DNA of 47,750 nucleotides, taken from the NCBI GenBank assembly GCA_016286445.1, contig JAEESS010000011.1, positions 1 through 47,750 of the forward strand. Direction: 5' to 3'. A program made the translations under genes and the position numbers. Position 1 is the first letter of the stretch; each line of letters begins with the position of its first letter. This DNA comes from Bacillota bacterium (GTDB lineage Bacteria; Bacillota; Clostridia; Christensenellales; CAG-138). Below the pieces are notes generated by a model. The model made no database searches, was not told where the DNA came from, and worked only from the letters and a program-made list of their open reading frames with translations. Positions 1-7,588 of this stretch are shown in pieces.

Positions 1-2
1 AT

Positions 3-677
3 AAGTATCTGGAACGGCTGTACAACGGCCTCATTAAGGAAAACCCGACGCTCGTTCTGATGCTCGGCATGTGCCCGACGCTGGCGGTCTCCACCGCGGC
101 GATCAACGGCATCAGCATGGGTCTCTCAACACTCGCGGTTCTGATCCTTTCCAACTTCCTGATCTCCGTGATGCGCAACGTCATTCCGGACGAGGTTCGC
201 CTTCCCGCCTACATCGTCATCGTCGCGTCGCTCGTTACGGTGGTCAAGCTGCTGATCAAGGCGTACCTGCCGGACGTCGATGTGGCGCTCGGCACCTACA
301 TAGACCTGATCGTTGTCAACTGCATCATCCTGGGCCGCGCCGAAGCGTACGCAAACAAGCACACACCCGGGCTCTCCGTCATGGACGGCATTGGCATGGG
401 CCTCGGCTTCACCGTTGCTCTGACGCTTGCGGGTCTCGTGCGTGAGCTTTTAGGCGCAGGCACCGTGTTCGGCTTTACCGTATTCCCGCAGGAATATGCG
501 GTCGGCATCATGATTCAGCCGCCGGGAGCGTTCCTGGTCATTGCGGTGTTTATCATCATCATGAACGCGATCGGCATCAAGACGCGTCAGCATGAGCTGG
601 TGAACAGCGACGGCTGCAACGGCTGCTGTACAACCTGCGCCATGCGCTGTGAGGAAGCAAAGGAGGAAGCAAAATGA
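3..677 (+). CDS. rnfE: RnfE, electron transport complex membrane subunit (5' end missing)
   Basis: Integral membrane subunit of the Rnf complex, which couples ferredoxin:NAD+ electron transfer to Na+ or H+ transport. The reading frame is open from base 3, so the start lies left of the window; 224 residues are visible. The segment reading PTLAVSTAAINGISMGLSTL and the later GIGMGLGFTVALTLAGLVRE are typical of the RnfE/RnfA/NqrD/NqrE family, and about five to six hydrophobic helices are visible. The hydrophilic C-terminus carries five cysteines (pattern C-x2-CC-x2-C-x3-C, about bases 612-650) before a Glu/Lys-rich end. The stop overlaps the rnfA start by 4 bases (ATGA), indicating translational coupling. 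rnfC, rnfD and rnfG are presumably upstream, outside the window. Confidence 0.93.
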   Translation, partial: KYLERLYNGLIKENPTLVLMLGMCPTLAVSTAAINGISMGLSTLAVLILSNFLISVMRNVIPDEVRLPAYIVIVASLVTVVKLLIKAYLPDVDVALGTYIDLIVVNCIILGRAEAYANKHTPGLSVMDGIGMGLGFTVALTLAGLVRELLGAGTVFGFTVFPQEYAVGIMIQPPGAFLVIAVFIIIMNAIGIKTRQHELVNSDGCNGCCTTCAMRCEEAKEEAK

Positions 678-1288
678 TTCGTTTGGTATTGATCGTCATT
701 TTGAACGCGTTGATCAGTAACGTCGTTTTGAACCAGTTCCTCGGCATCTGCTCGTTCCTCGGCGTTTCCCGTCAAATCAAGGCATCCGCATCCTTAGGCG
801 GCGCGGTCATCTTCGTCATCACGATCGCATCGGCGGTCGCAAGCCTCCTGTACAACGGGATCCTCGTTCCGCTGCACCTGGAGTTCATGAAGATGATCGT
901 CTTCATTCTCGTCATCGCGGCGCTCGTGCAGATCGTGGAGATGTTCCTCAAAAAGAAATCTCCCTCGGTCTATAAGGCGCTCGGCATCTATCTGCCGCTG
1001 ATCACCACCAACTGCGCGGTGCTCGGTATCGCGATCGACAACATCGACAAGTTCGGCTACAACTTCATCGAAAGCGTATTCTCCGGCTTCGGCACGGCGG
1101 TCGGCTACACGATTGCGATCGTGCTGCTCGCCGGCATCCGTTCGCGCATCAGCGAGGAGGATCTTCCCCGTCCCGTGCGCGGCGCACCCGTCGTCATGCT
1201 TGCGGCGGCGCTGATGTCCATTGCATTCATGGGCTTCACGGAGCTGCAGCCCGCGATCGAAACGGTATTGAAGGGGGTCGGACAATGA
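674..1288 (+). CDS. rnfA: RnfA, electron transport complex membrane subunit
   Basis: A 204-residue, almost wholly hydrophobic protein with about six membrane helices. The N-terminus (ISNVVLNQFLGICSFLGVSR) and the internal LGIYLPLITTNCAVLGIAI segment are hallmark RnfA/NqrE sequences; the cysteines in these conserved half-helices belong to the family's intramembrane iron-sulfur site formed with RnfE. An rbs-like GGAGG lies in the end of rnfE. The gene overlaps rnfE by 4 bases and rnfB by 4 bases, so the three are translated as a coupled unit. Length agrees with the family norm of roughly 190-200 residues. Confidence 0.95.
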   Translation: MIRLVLIVILNALISNVVLNQFLGICSFLGVSRQIKASASLGGAVIFVITIASAVASLLYNGILVPLHLEFMKMIVFILVIAALVQIVEMFLKKKSPSVYKALGIYLPLITTNCAVLGIAIDNIDKFGYNFIESVFSGFGTAVGYTIAIVLLAGIRSRISEEDLPRPVRGAPVVMLAAALMSIAFMGFTELQPAIETVLKGVGQ

Positions 1289-2103
1289 GCGCACCGATTA
1301 TTATTCTGATCACCACCGGCGTCATCACCGCGATCGGCATCATCGTCGGCGCGGGACTCGTGTTCACCGGCAAGAAATTCCATGTGCCGGTCGACGAGCG
1401 TGAAACGGAGGTTCGCGAATGTCTGCCGGGAAACAACTGCGGCGCGTGCGGCTATGCAGGCTGCGACGCAATGGCTGCGGCGATCGTCGCAGGCGAAGCG
1501 CCGGTCAACGGCTGTCCCGTCGGCGGCGCGCCGGTTGCCGAAAAAATCGGCGGCATCATGGGCACCGATGCGGAATTTGTCGAGCGCAAGATTGCGTTCG
1601 TCCGCTGCAAGGGCACCTGTGAAGCGTCCGGCATACAGGGCAACTACGTCGGCATTCACGACTGCCGTTCGGCGGCGCTTGCCGGCATAAATCTCAAAAA
1701 CTGCGACTACGGCTGCATGGGTCTCGGCTCCTGCGTGAACGTGTGTCCGCAGGGCGCGATCAAGATCATCGACGGCGTTGCGGTCGTGAACCGCAAGCTG
1801 TGCGTTGCCTGCGGGCTGTGCGTCAAGGCATGTCCGAAGGGGCTCATTGAGCTCATTCCGGAAAGCAAACACGTTGCGGTGCAATGCCAAAACCGCGACA
1901 AGGGACCGCAGGTCAAAAAGGTCTGCTCCGCAGGCTGCATCGGCTGCACGCTGTGCACGCGGCAGTGCGAGCATGACGCGATCCATATGGACGGCAACCT
2001 GGCGCGGATCACCTATGAAAACTGCACCCAGTGCGGCAAGTGCGCGGAGAAGTGCCCTTCGCACGTCATCACCCCGCCCTGCCCCGTACAAAAGGAGGCA
2101 TAA
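1285..2103 (+). CDS. rnfB: RnfB, multi-cluster ferredoxin subunit of Rnf
   Basis: A 272-residue membrane-tethered iron-sulfur protein taken to be the entry point for ferredoxin electrons. One N-terminal helix spans about residues 5-27. A first 4Fe-4S domain uses C46, C52, C55 and C60 (CGACGYAGC). Further cysteine-rich ferredoxin motifs follow: C140/C144/C150/C154, C173-x2-C-x2-C-x3-C183, C218-x2-C-x2-C-x3-C228 and C247-x2-C-x2-C-x3-C257, so at least four more clusters are possible. The last codons contain the AAAGGAGG ribosome site of nrfA, which begins 3 bases after the stop. Clostridial RnfB proteins commonly carry this longer cluster set. The gene is the last canonical rnf subunit before the cytochrome gene. 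Confidence 0.95.
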   Translation: MSAPIIILITTGVITAIGIIVGAGLVFTGKKFHVPVDERETEVRECLPGNNCGACGYAGCDAMAAAIVAGEAPVNGCPVGGAPVAEKIGGIMGTDAEFVERKIAFVRCKGTCEASGIQGNYVGIHDCRSAALAGINLKNCDYGCMGLGSCVNVCPQGAIKIIDGVAVVNRKLCVACGLCVKACPKGLIELIPESKHVAVQCQNRDKGPQVKKVCSAGCIGCTLCTRQCEHDAIHMDGNLARITYENCTQCGKCAEKCPSHVITPPCPVQKEA

Positions 2104-2106
2104 GCT

Positions 2107-3423
2107 ATGGAAAAACGCAATCAGGCTGCAAAGCTCATCATCGGCGCGGTCATCGTGATCATTGCCGTGCTGTTTGTAGCGGGCATTGTCAGTCAGCACG
2201 ACATCAAGTACAAATCCGCTCCGCTTTCACGTGACGACATCGACTATCGGCAGGTCGAAGCGCCGGCGGCGACCAGCGCGGACGAAACGATCACCGCTTC
2301 CGACTGGAACGCGATCTTCCCCGACATCGTCGTTTCCTGGGGCAGGAATGCCGAGAATGAAGAGGTCGTCGACTATCTGGAGCTCGATCCGTACCTTGTG
2401 GAGATCTACGAGGGCTACGGGTTTGCAAAGGACTACGGCAGCGCGCGCGGACACAACTACACGCTCACCGACGTTGCAAAGACCAAGCGTCCGCACGGCA
2501 TGGCAAACTGCCTCACCTGCAAGACGCCGAACTTCACCAAGCTCGTAAACGACGAGGGCGTTGAGGTCTACTCGCGCCCGTTCGACGAGGTTTACGCGCA
2601 GATCACCGAAAACGGCGGCGAGACCGTCAGCTGCTATACCTGCCACGGCAACAACCCCGGCAACGGCACGCAGCCGAAGGAGAACCTCACGGTCACGCAC
2701 AGCTATATCACCAAGGCGCTCGGCGACAATCTCAGCACGATCGATCCCGGCGTCCTCGCGTGCGGACAGTGCCACATTGAGTACTACTTCAATCCGGAGA
2801 CCAAGGAAACGACCATGCCGCACGACTCCGTCGACGCCATGACGCCGGAGGCGACGTACGACTACTTCACCGAGATCGGTTTTTCCGACTGGACGCAGGA
2901 AAGCACCGGCGCAAAGATGCTGAAGGTCCAGCATCCCGAGATGGAAACGGTACTGCTCGGCAAGCATGCGGGCGTTTTGAACTGCGCCGACTGCCATATG
3001 CCGGTCGTGCAGAATCCGCAGACGCAGAACATCTACCACAGCCATACGCTCGTAAGTCCGCTGAAGGACAAGACGCTGCTCGAGACCTGCCTTGCCTGTC
3101 ATAAAGATCTCGGCGCAAAGAACGCGGATGAGATGATCACGTTCGTCCAGAACATCCAGGCGCGCATCTCCGCGGAGGAGACCCGCGTCGGCAACCTGCT
3201 CGCCGATTTCAAAAGAGCGCTTGCCGAAGCGAACCAGTCCGGTTCCGTAAGCGAAGACCGGCTGAACGAGGTCCGCGAGCTCTATCGGAAGGCGCAGTGG
3301 TTCTTTGACTACTGCTACGTTGAAAACTCCGAAGGCGCGCACAACTCCGAGCTTGCGACCCGCTGTCTCAACACGGCGGAAGAGCTCATCAATCAGGGGA
3401 TGGCGCTGCTGAAGGCGGAATAA
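2107..3423 (+). CDS. nrfA: NrfA-type pentahaem cytochrome c nitrite reductase, membrane-anchored
   Basis: Periplasm-facing ammonia-forming nitrite reductase (nitrite plus six electrons to ammonium). Five haem motifs are visible: CLTCK at 135-139, CYTCH at 176-180, CGQCH at 219-223, CADCH at 293-297 and CLACH at 328-332. The CxxCK active-site haem, whose lysine replaces the usual histidine ligand, is diagnostic of NrfA. Other family signatures: RGHNY near 114, the HIEYY tyrosines just after haem 3, and KVQHPEME near 273-280 holding the catalytic histidine. Residues 9-28 form one hydrophobic helix without a clear cleavage site, so the enzyme is probably held in the membrane by it. 438 residues is slightly short of typical NrfA. 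No NrfH quinol dehydrogenase lies next to it; the direct neighbour is rnfB, 3 bases away. Activity on nitrite, hydroxylamine or sulfite is all possible for this family. Confidence 0.93.
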   Translation: MEKRNQAAKLIIGAVIVIIAVLFVAGIVSQHDIKYKSAPLSRDDIDYRQVEAPAATSADETITASDWNAIFPDIVVSWGRNAENEEVVDYLELDPYLVEIYEGYGFAKDYGSARGHNYTLTDVAKTKRPHGMANCLTCKTPNFTKLVNDEGVEVYSRPFDEVYAQITENGGETVSCYTCHGNNPGNGTQPKENLTVTHSYITKALGDNLSTIDPGVLACGQCHIEYYFNPETKETTMPHDSVDAMTPEATYDYFTEIGFSDWTQESTGAKMLKVQHPEMETVLLGKHAGVLNCADCHMPVVQNPQTQNIYHSHTLVSPLKDKTLLETCLACHKDLGAKNADEMITFVQNIQARISAEETRVGNLLADFKRALAEANQSGSVSEDRLNEVRELYRKAQWFFDYCYVENSEGAHNSELATRCLNTAEELINQGMALLKAE

Positions 3424-3438
3424 CAACCCACAAGACTT

Positions 3439-3485
3439 GCGGCAAAGGGTCCGCCCGAAAAGCGCCTGCCCTTTGCCGCTTTCTT
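3439..3485 (+). terminator. Hairpin with T-rich tail between nrfA and resB
   Basis: GCGGCAAAGGG (3439-3449) pairs perfectly with CCCTTTGCCGC (3469-3479) across a 19-nt loop, followed by TTTCTT. It could terminate or attenuate transcription after nrfA and leave a smaller amount of message for resB-ccsA; alternatively it protects the nrfA 3' end. Confidence 0.6.
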
Positions 3486-3491
3486 ATCATC

Positions 3492-4751
3492 ATGGAGATC
3501 CTCAAAAAAGTCTACAAGTTTATCGCGTCGATGAAGTTCGCGATCATCCTGCTGATCGTCGTTGCGATCGCCTGCGTGATCGGCAGTCTCGTACCGCAGG
3601 GCGAGCAGTTCTTGCAGTATCGGGATTCATATTCCGAACGTACGGCGGCATTCATCCTTGCGTTTCATCTCGACGACGTGTTCCACAGCTGGTGGTTCAT
3701 CGCGCTTACGGCGCTGCTGTGCCTTTCCGTGCTGCTCTGCAGTCTCACACGCGTTCGTACGCTGATCCGGCAGACTAAAACTGCAAAGGATCCCGCGCAC
3801 GCGATCTCGGAAACGCCGACCGCATCCGTTTCCGGCGTTGCCGATCCTGCGCCCGTTTTCCGGCAAATGCGCTTTTATCGCCCGGTCCGATCGACCGCCG
3901 ACGGAAAGGAGCTCCTGTTCGCGTATCGCAACCGGATCGGCTACTGGGGCGCGTGGGTATGCCATATCGGGATCGTGCTGATCATTTTGGGTTATGCGCT
4001 CGGGCAGATCACGCTGTTTTCCGCCGAAGTATACGGCACGCCCGGACAGACGAAGCCGATCGATAACAAGCCCTGCGAGGTCACGATCGAGGACTTCCGG
4101 ATCGAACGCAATGAAACCGGGTTCGTCGAGCAGTACGTTTCGACGCTGACCGTCAAGAACACCGCAACCGGCGAAACGCAGCGCGGCACGTCGAGCGTCA
4201 ACCATCCCGCCGTGCTCGAAGGATACAAGTTTTATCAGACTGCAAGCGGCGATGCTGTGCGCGTCACGATCTCGGAGGACGGTGTTCCGTTTGAAAGCGC
4301 GGACCTCTGCGTCGGCGAGGAGCTGACGATCGATTTTCTGCCGGGACTCTCGCTGTTTTTGAACGCGTACGAGCCGGATCATGCCGGAACGCCCGCCTAT
4401 CAGATCCTGTTTTTCGTAAACGGACAGCATATGGACGTCGGCAGGAACTACTTTGCGCCCGGCGCCGTCATCGATCTCAGTCCCTATGCGATCACGCTGT
4501 CCGAGCCGATCGAATACACGCTGCTGCGCGTCAAGAAGGATTCCTTCGCATGGCTCGTGCTCGTCGGCGGGATCCTCACCGCGCTCGGGCTGTTCTGCGC
4601 GCTGTACGTCGTGCCGGAAACGCTTTGGGCGATCCGGGAGGAGGACGGCGCCTGGACGGTGCACGGCAAAAGCAGAAAGCTTGCGCCGCTGTTTGTTGAA
4701 CAGTTCGACCGTGCGGTCCGAAAGGCGACCGGAAAGGAGGCGGCAAAATGA
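3492..4751 (+). CDS. resB: ResB-like cytochrome c biogenesis protein (System II)
   Basis: A 419-residue ResB/Ccs1 family protein that works with CcsA to deliver haem across the membrane and attach it to apocytochrome c. Membrane helices are seen near residues 14-32 (after the ResB-typical SMKFAIILL and ahead of GSLVPQG), near 64-82, near 152-172 and near 350-372, with a large extracytoplasmic domain between the last two. The ATG at 3492 has no obvious ribosome site and follows the hairpin at 3439-3485 by a few bases, but the N-terminus matches the family, so the start is probably right. The stop overlaps ccsA by 4 bases. Its position after nrfA indicates it serves that cytochrome. Confidence 0.9.
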   Translation: MEILKKVYKFIASMKFAIILLIVVAIACVIGSLVPQGEQFLQYRDSYSERTAAFILAFHLDDVFHSWWFIALTALLCLSVLLCSLTRVRTLIRQTKTAKDPAHAISETPTASVSGVADPAPVFRQMRFYRPVRSTADGKELLFAYRNRIGYWGAWVCHIGIVLIILGYALGQITLFSAEVYGTPGQTKPIDNKPCEVTIEDFRIERNETGFVEQYVSTLTVKNTATGETQRGTSSVNHPAVLEGYKFYQTASGDAVRVTISEDGVPFESADLCVGEELTIDFLPGLSLFLNAYEPDHAGTPAYQILFFVNGQHMDVGRNYFAPGAVIDLSPYAITLSEPIEYTLLRVKKDSFAWLVLVGGILTALGLFCALYVVPETLWAIREEDGAWTVHGKSRKLAPLFVEQFDRAVRKATGKEAAK

Positions 4752-5599
4752 ACCGGGCGGAAAGCATACTCTTTCTTGTGACGCTTGCGCTGCATTTTGT
4801 CACGATGCTTCTTTCCTTCTTCTATGTCGCGGTCAAAAAGCCCGTCCTCTCAAAGCTTGCGATCCGCGTACAGCTTGCTGCGCTGCTCGTACATACGGCG
4901 GCGATCGTGCTGCGCGGGATCGTGATGGGACGGCTGCCAATGGCGAACCAGTACGAGTTTTCCACCGCGTTTTCCTGGGCGCTTGCGCTCGTCAGCCTGA
5001 TCTTTATCCTGAAATTCAACTTCCCGGTGCTCGGCGCGTTCGCCTCCCCCGTCACCCTGCTTTTGGCGGTGTATGCGGGCGTGCAGAAGCTGAATGAGCT
5101 TCGGGTCATTGAAGCAAACGGCATCGACAGCATCCGGAACCTGATGCCGGCGCTTCGAAGCAGCTGGCTCGGCATCCACGTTTCGACCGTCATCATCGCA
5201 TACGGTGCGTTCGGCGTGTCGTTCGTGCTTTCACTCATCTTCCTTCTGCGCGATAAAATGAAGGAAAACGGCTTTTGGGACACGCACATTCCGAAGAAGG
5301 AAAAGCTCGATACGATCAGCTATCGCTGCGTTTCCCTCGGCATGATGTTCCTGACCGTCACGATCGGCATCGGCGGCGTCTGGGCGGAGAACGCCTGGGG
5401 CAGCTACTGGAGCTGGGATCCGAAGGAGACGTGGGCGCTCGTGACCTGGGTGATCTACCTCGTTTACCTGCATCTGCGCATTCGCAAGGGCTGGAGCGGC
5501 AGGACCGCCGCGCTGTTCGGCGTTGCGGGCTTTGTCTGCGTACTGTTCACCTATATCGGCGTCAACACGCTTCTGCCGGGTCTGCACAGTTATAAGTAG
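4748..5599 (+). CDS. ccsA: CcsA/ResC cytochrome c synthase, WWD haem-handling protein
   Basis: Partner of ResB in System II cytochrome c maturation. A 283-residue polytopic protein with about eight helices. The tryptophan-rich haem-binding signature WGSYWSWDPKETWAL starts at W217, with conserved histidines in flanking loops (for example near residue 275, LLPGLHSYK). It overlaps resB by ATGA and ends the operon. A c-type cytochrome maturation pair is needed only if the organism makes covalent haem proteins; the only one visible here is NrfA. Confidence 0.93.
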   Translation: MNRAESILFLVTLALHFVTMLLSFFYVAVKKPVLSKLAIRVQLAALLVHTAAIVLRGIVMGRLPMANQYEFSTAFSWALALVSLIFILKFNFPVLGAFASPVTLLLAVYAGVQKLNELRVIEANGIDSIRNLMPALRSSWLGIHVSTVIIAYGAFGVSFVLSLIFLLRDKMKENGFWDTHIPKKEKLDTISYRCVSLGMMFLTVTIGIGGVWAENAWGSYWSWDPKETWALVTWVIYLVYLHLRIRKGWSGRTAALFGVAGFVCVLFTYIGVNTLLPGLHSYK

Positions 5600-5621
5600 A
5601 AATTATACTGTATAATCATAC

Positions 5622-5663
5622 AAAAATCTCGGCTGCGGCATTGACACCCGCCGCCGATTTTGT
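5622..5663 (+). terminator. Imperfect hairpin ending the rnf-nrf operon
   Basis: AAAATC..GGC..GCGGC pairs with GCCGCCGATTTT, followed by TGTTATATT. The stem contains bulges, and the same stretch contains the -35 box of the next promoter. Weak to moderate support. Confidence 0.4.
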
Positions 5664-5669
5664 TATATT
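5641..5669 (+). promoter_or_regulatory. Consensus sigma-A promoter for the PRTase-like gene
   Basis: A perfect TTGACA (5641-5646), 17-bp spacer and TATATT (5664-5669). The predicted start falls near 5676, giving a leader of about 27 nt that holds the ribosome site CAGGAGGAGG. One of the best promoters in the window. Confidence 0.75.
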
Positions 5670-5702
5670 ATAAGTTGACTGACAGGAGGAGGGAAATATC
5701 GG

Positions 5703-6347
5703 ATGTCGATTCAAATGCGTGAATACCGGAACCCGAACAACGGGAATCTTCCGCTGCGCGTGGCGAAGGGTCATTTTGCAACCAGCCACAGCCACATCAA
5801 TTACTATGTGGACCTGACCATGACCAAGTACTGCCTGCCCGAAGCGCGTGAAGCCGCGATCCATTTGGCAAATCGCTTCAAATCGACCACGATCGTCGAT
5901 ACGATCCTCTGCCTGGACGGCACCGAGGTCATCGGCGCGTGCATGGCAAGCGAGCTTTCTAAGCAGAGCTACACCAGCATGAACGCCGGACGTCCGATCT
6001 GCGTCGTTACGCCCGAGCACACGACCGGCAGTCAGCTTTTGTTCCGCGACAACACCGCGCCCATGATCCGCAGAAAGAACGTCCTCGTGCTGGCGGCGTC
6101 CGTTTCCACGGGCTATACCGCGCTCGGCGCGATCGAGGCGATCCGCTACTACGGCGGCGAAACGGTCGGCATCTGCTCGATCCTCGCCAACATCAAGGAA
6201 TGCGGCGGCTACCCCGTCACCGCGATCTGCGATACAAACCACATCTGGGAGGACTACGAAAGCTCCCCCGCGCACGAATGCCCGCTGTGCAAGGCAGGCG
6301 TCAAGCTCGACGCCATGGTCAACACCTACGGCTTTTCAAGCTTCTGA
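5703..6347 (+). CDS. Orotate phosphoribosyltransferase-like protein with altered PRPP loop
   Basis: A 214-residue type I phosphoribosyltransferase fold protein. Residues 127-140 read VLVLAASVSTGYTA, the place of the PRPP-binding loop, normally hydrophobic residues followed by two acidic residues and TTG. Here both acidic residues are alanine (131-132), so catalysis may be lost or changed; it might instead bind a nucleotide as a regulator. The N-terminal half has FKSTTIVDTILCLDGTEVIG, like the family's hood region, and the C-terminus carries CPLC (193-196) of unknown role. The gene stands alone between a strong promoter and a terminator, just upstream of oxygen-defence genes. No pyrimidine genes are nearby, so the orotate label is from fold similarity only. 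Confidence 0.65.
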   Translation: MSIQMREYRNPNNGNLPLRVAKGHFATSHSHINYYVDLTMTKYCLPEAREAAIHLANRFKSTTIVDTILCLDGTEVIGACMASELSKQSYTSMNAGRPICVVTPEHTTGSQLLFRDNTAPMIRRKNVLVLAASVSTGYTALGAIEAIRYYGGETVGICSILANIKECGGYPVTAICDTNHIWEDYESSPAHECPLCKAGVKLDAMVNTYGFSSF

Positions 6348-6351
6348 GATC

Positions 6352-6376
6352 AAAGCGCCTTTCGGTGCGCTTTTTT
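6352..6376 (+). terminator. Rho-independent terminator after the PRTase-like gene
   Basis: AAAGCGC (6352-6358) pairs with GCGCTTT (6367-6373) and the stem runs into six T residues. It lies 5 bases after the stop codon. Confidence 0.75.
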
Positions 6377-6403
6377 GCTAAAACAAAAAAGGAGGAACCC
6401 GGT

Positions 6404-6778
6404 ATGGAAATGAAATTCTATCGCTGCGAAACCTGCGGACAGATCATCGCGATCGTCAAGAAGACCCCCGTCCCCGTCATGTGCTGCGGCAAGCCCATGA
6501 AGGAGATCGTCCCCGGCACGACCGACGCGTCGCTCGAAAAGCACGTTCCCGTCGTCGAAGTCGACGGCTGCTGCGTCAAGGTAAAGATCGGCGCCGCCGC
6601 GCACCCGATGCTCCCCGAGCACTACATCGAATGGGTCAGCTTACAGACCAAATACGGCAATCAGAGAAAGGCGTTGAACCCCGGCGACGCGCCGGAGGTC
6701 TGCTTCAGGATCTGCGACGGCGACGAAGTCGAAGCGGTCTATGCCTACTGCAACCTGCACGGGCTTTGGAAAGCGTAA
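6404..6778 (+). CDS. dfx: Desulfoferrodoxin (superoxide reductase, two iron centres)
   Basis: Reduces superoxide to hydrogen peroxide without making oxygen, the usual anaerobe strategy. The 124-residue protein has the N-terminal desulforedoxin centre (C8, C11, C27, C28) and the superoxide reductase centre with EKH at 45-47, H67, H73, C116 and H119. The start was set at 6404 because a strong AAAAGGAGG lies 8 bases upstream and the N-terminus MEMKFYRCETCG is complete; in-frame upstream sequence belongs to the previous gene's terminator region. Electrons normally come from rubredoxin or NADH:rubredoxin reductase, not seen here; rubrerythrin follows 216 bases downstream and would remove the peroxide. 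Confidence 0.96.
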   Translation: MEMKFYRCETCGQIIAIVKKTPVPVMCCGKPMKEIVPGTTDASLEKHVPVVEVDGCCVKVKIGAAAHPMLPEHYIEWVSLQTKYGNQRKALNPGDAPEVCFRICDGDEVEAVYAYCNLHGLWKA

Positions 6779-6787
6779 ACGCTTCGG

Positions 6788-6811
6788 TCGGATGAAAGTA
6801 TTTTCATCCGA
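6788..6811 (+). terminator. Perfect stem-loop after desulfoferrodoxin
   Basis: TCGGATGAAA (6788-6797), loop GTAT, TTTCATCCGA (6802-6811): a perfect 10-bp stem 10 bases after the stop. The following tail is only moderately T-rich (ACGGTTTTC). Confidence 0.55.
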
Positions 6812-6831
6812 ACGGTTTTCAGCTTTTGCCT

Positions 6832-6957
6832 AAAATCCTGCGGATTTTCGGGCGGCAACATCCACTCCGCTTCGCTTCGTTACAGAGGCAGATCGCGCGC
6901 TCCCCGCGCGTACCGTCGTAAGGAGTCAGATCCGCCGCGCATGTCGCCGGATCTGAC
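6832..6957. repeat. Structured intergenic stretch with two further inverted repeats
   Basis: AAAATCC-TGC-GGATTTT near 6832-6848, and GTCAGATCCG (6925-6934) with CGGATCTGAC (6948-6957) separated by 13 nt, upstream of rubrerythrin. No coding potential is seen. The stretch may be a degenerate dispersed repeat, or the second palindrome may be an operator or leader structure for rubrerythrin. Confidence 0.45.
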
Positions 6958-6994
6958 GGATTTGCTTTATTCATGATCACGACAAGGAGGACAT

Positions 6995-7531
6995 ATGAGC
7001 AAATATACAGGTACGAAAACCGAACAGAACCTGCTCGCCGCGTTCGCGGGCGAATCGCAGGCGCGCAACAAGTACACCTATTTCGCCTCCCGCGCAAAGA
7101 AGGACGGCTATGAGCAGATCGCCGCGCTGTTTCTGAAAACCGCGGACAACGAGAAGGAACACGCCAAGATGTGGTTCAAGGAGCTCGGCGGCATCGGCAC
7201 GACCGCCGAAAACCTCAAGGCCGCCGCGGACGGCGAAAACTACGAATGGACGGACATGTACGAGGGCTTTGCAAAGACCGCCGAGGAGGAGGGCTTTGCG
7301 GAGCTTGCGGAGAAATTCCGTCTGGTCGCCGCGATCGAAAAGCACCATGAGGAACGCTATCGCGCACTGCTAAGGAATGTCGAGACCGCCGCAGTCTTCC
7401 AAAAGAGCGAGGTCAAGGTCTGGGAATGCCGCAACTGCGGGCACATCGTGATCGGCGAAAAGGCGCCGGAGATCTGCCCCACCTGCGCCCACCCGCAGGC
7501 GTATTTCGAGGTCAACGCGGAAAATTATTGA
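6995..7531 (+). CDS. rbr: Rubrerythrin
   Basis: Non-haem di-iron peroxidase that reduces hydrogen peroxide to water in anaerobes. The 178-residue protein has an N-terminal four-helix bundle with di-iron ligands (E20, E53-x2-H56, and ExxH-type residues around E94-E97 and E115-H118) and a C-terminal rubredoxin-like domain with C145, C148, C161 and C164. The ribosome site AAGGAGG lies 7 bases before the ATG. Full length for the family. Together with desulfoferrodoxin it makes a superoxide to peroxide to water route. Confidence 0.96.
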   Translation: MSKYTGTKTEQNLLAAFAGESQARNKYTYFASRAKKDGYEQIAALFLKTADNEKEHAKMWFKELGGIGTTAENLKAAADGENYEWTDMYEGFAKTAEEEGFAELAEKFRLVAAIEKHHEERYRALLRNVETAAVFQKSEVKVWECRNCGHIVIGEKAPEICPTCAHPQAYFEVNAENY

Positions 7532-7542
7532 CGCTTTCATAA

Positions 7543-7575
7543 AAAAAACGTCGGAGGCTATCCTCCGGCGTTTTT
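7543..7575. terminator. Bidirectional terminator between rubrerythrin and the minus-strand gene
   Basis: ACGTCGGAGG pairs with CCTCCGGCGT (one G-T pair), flanked by an A-run on the left and a T-run on the right, so it can serve both convergent transcripts. Confidence 0.8.
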
Positions 7576-7588
7576 ATATTACGCGATT

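Noticed and set aside
1105-3426. Long minus-strand open frames opposite rnfA, rnfB and nrfA
   Set aside because: They lie antisense to genes with clear iron-sulfur and haem motifs; composition is that of shadow frames.
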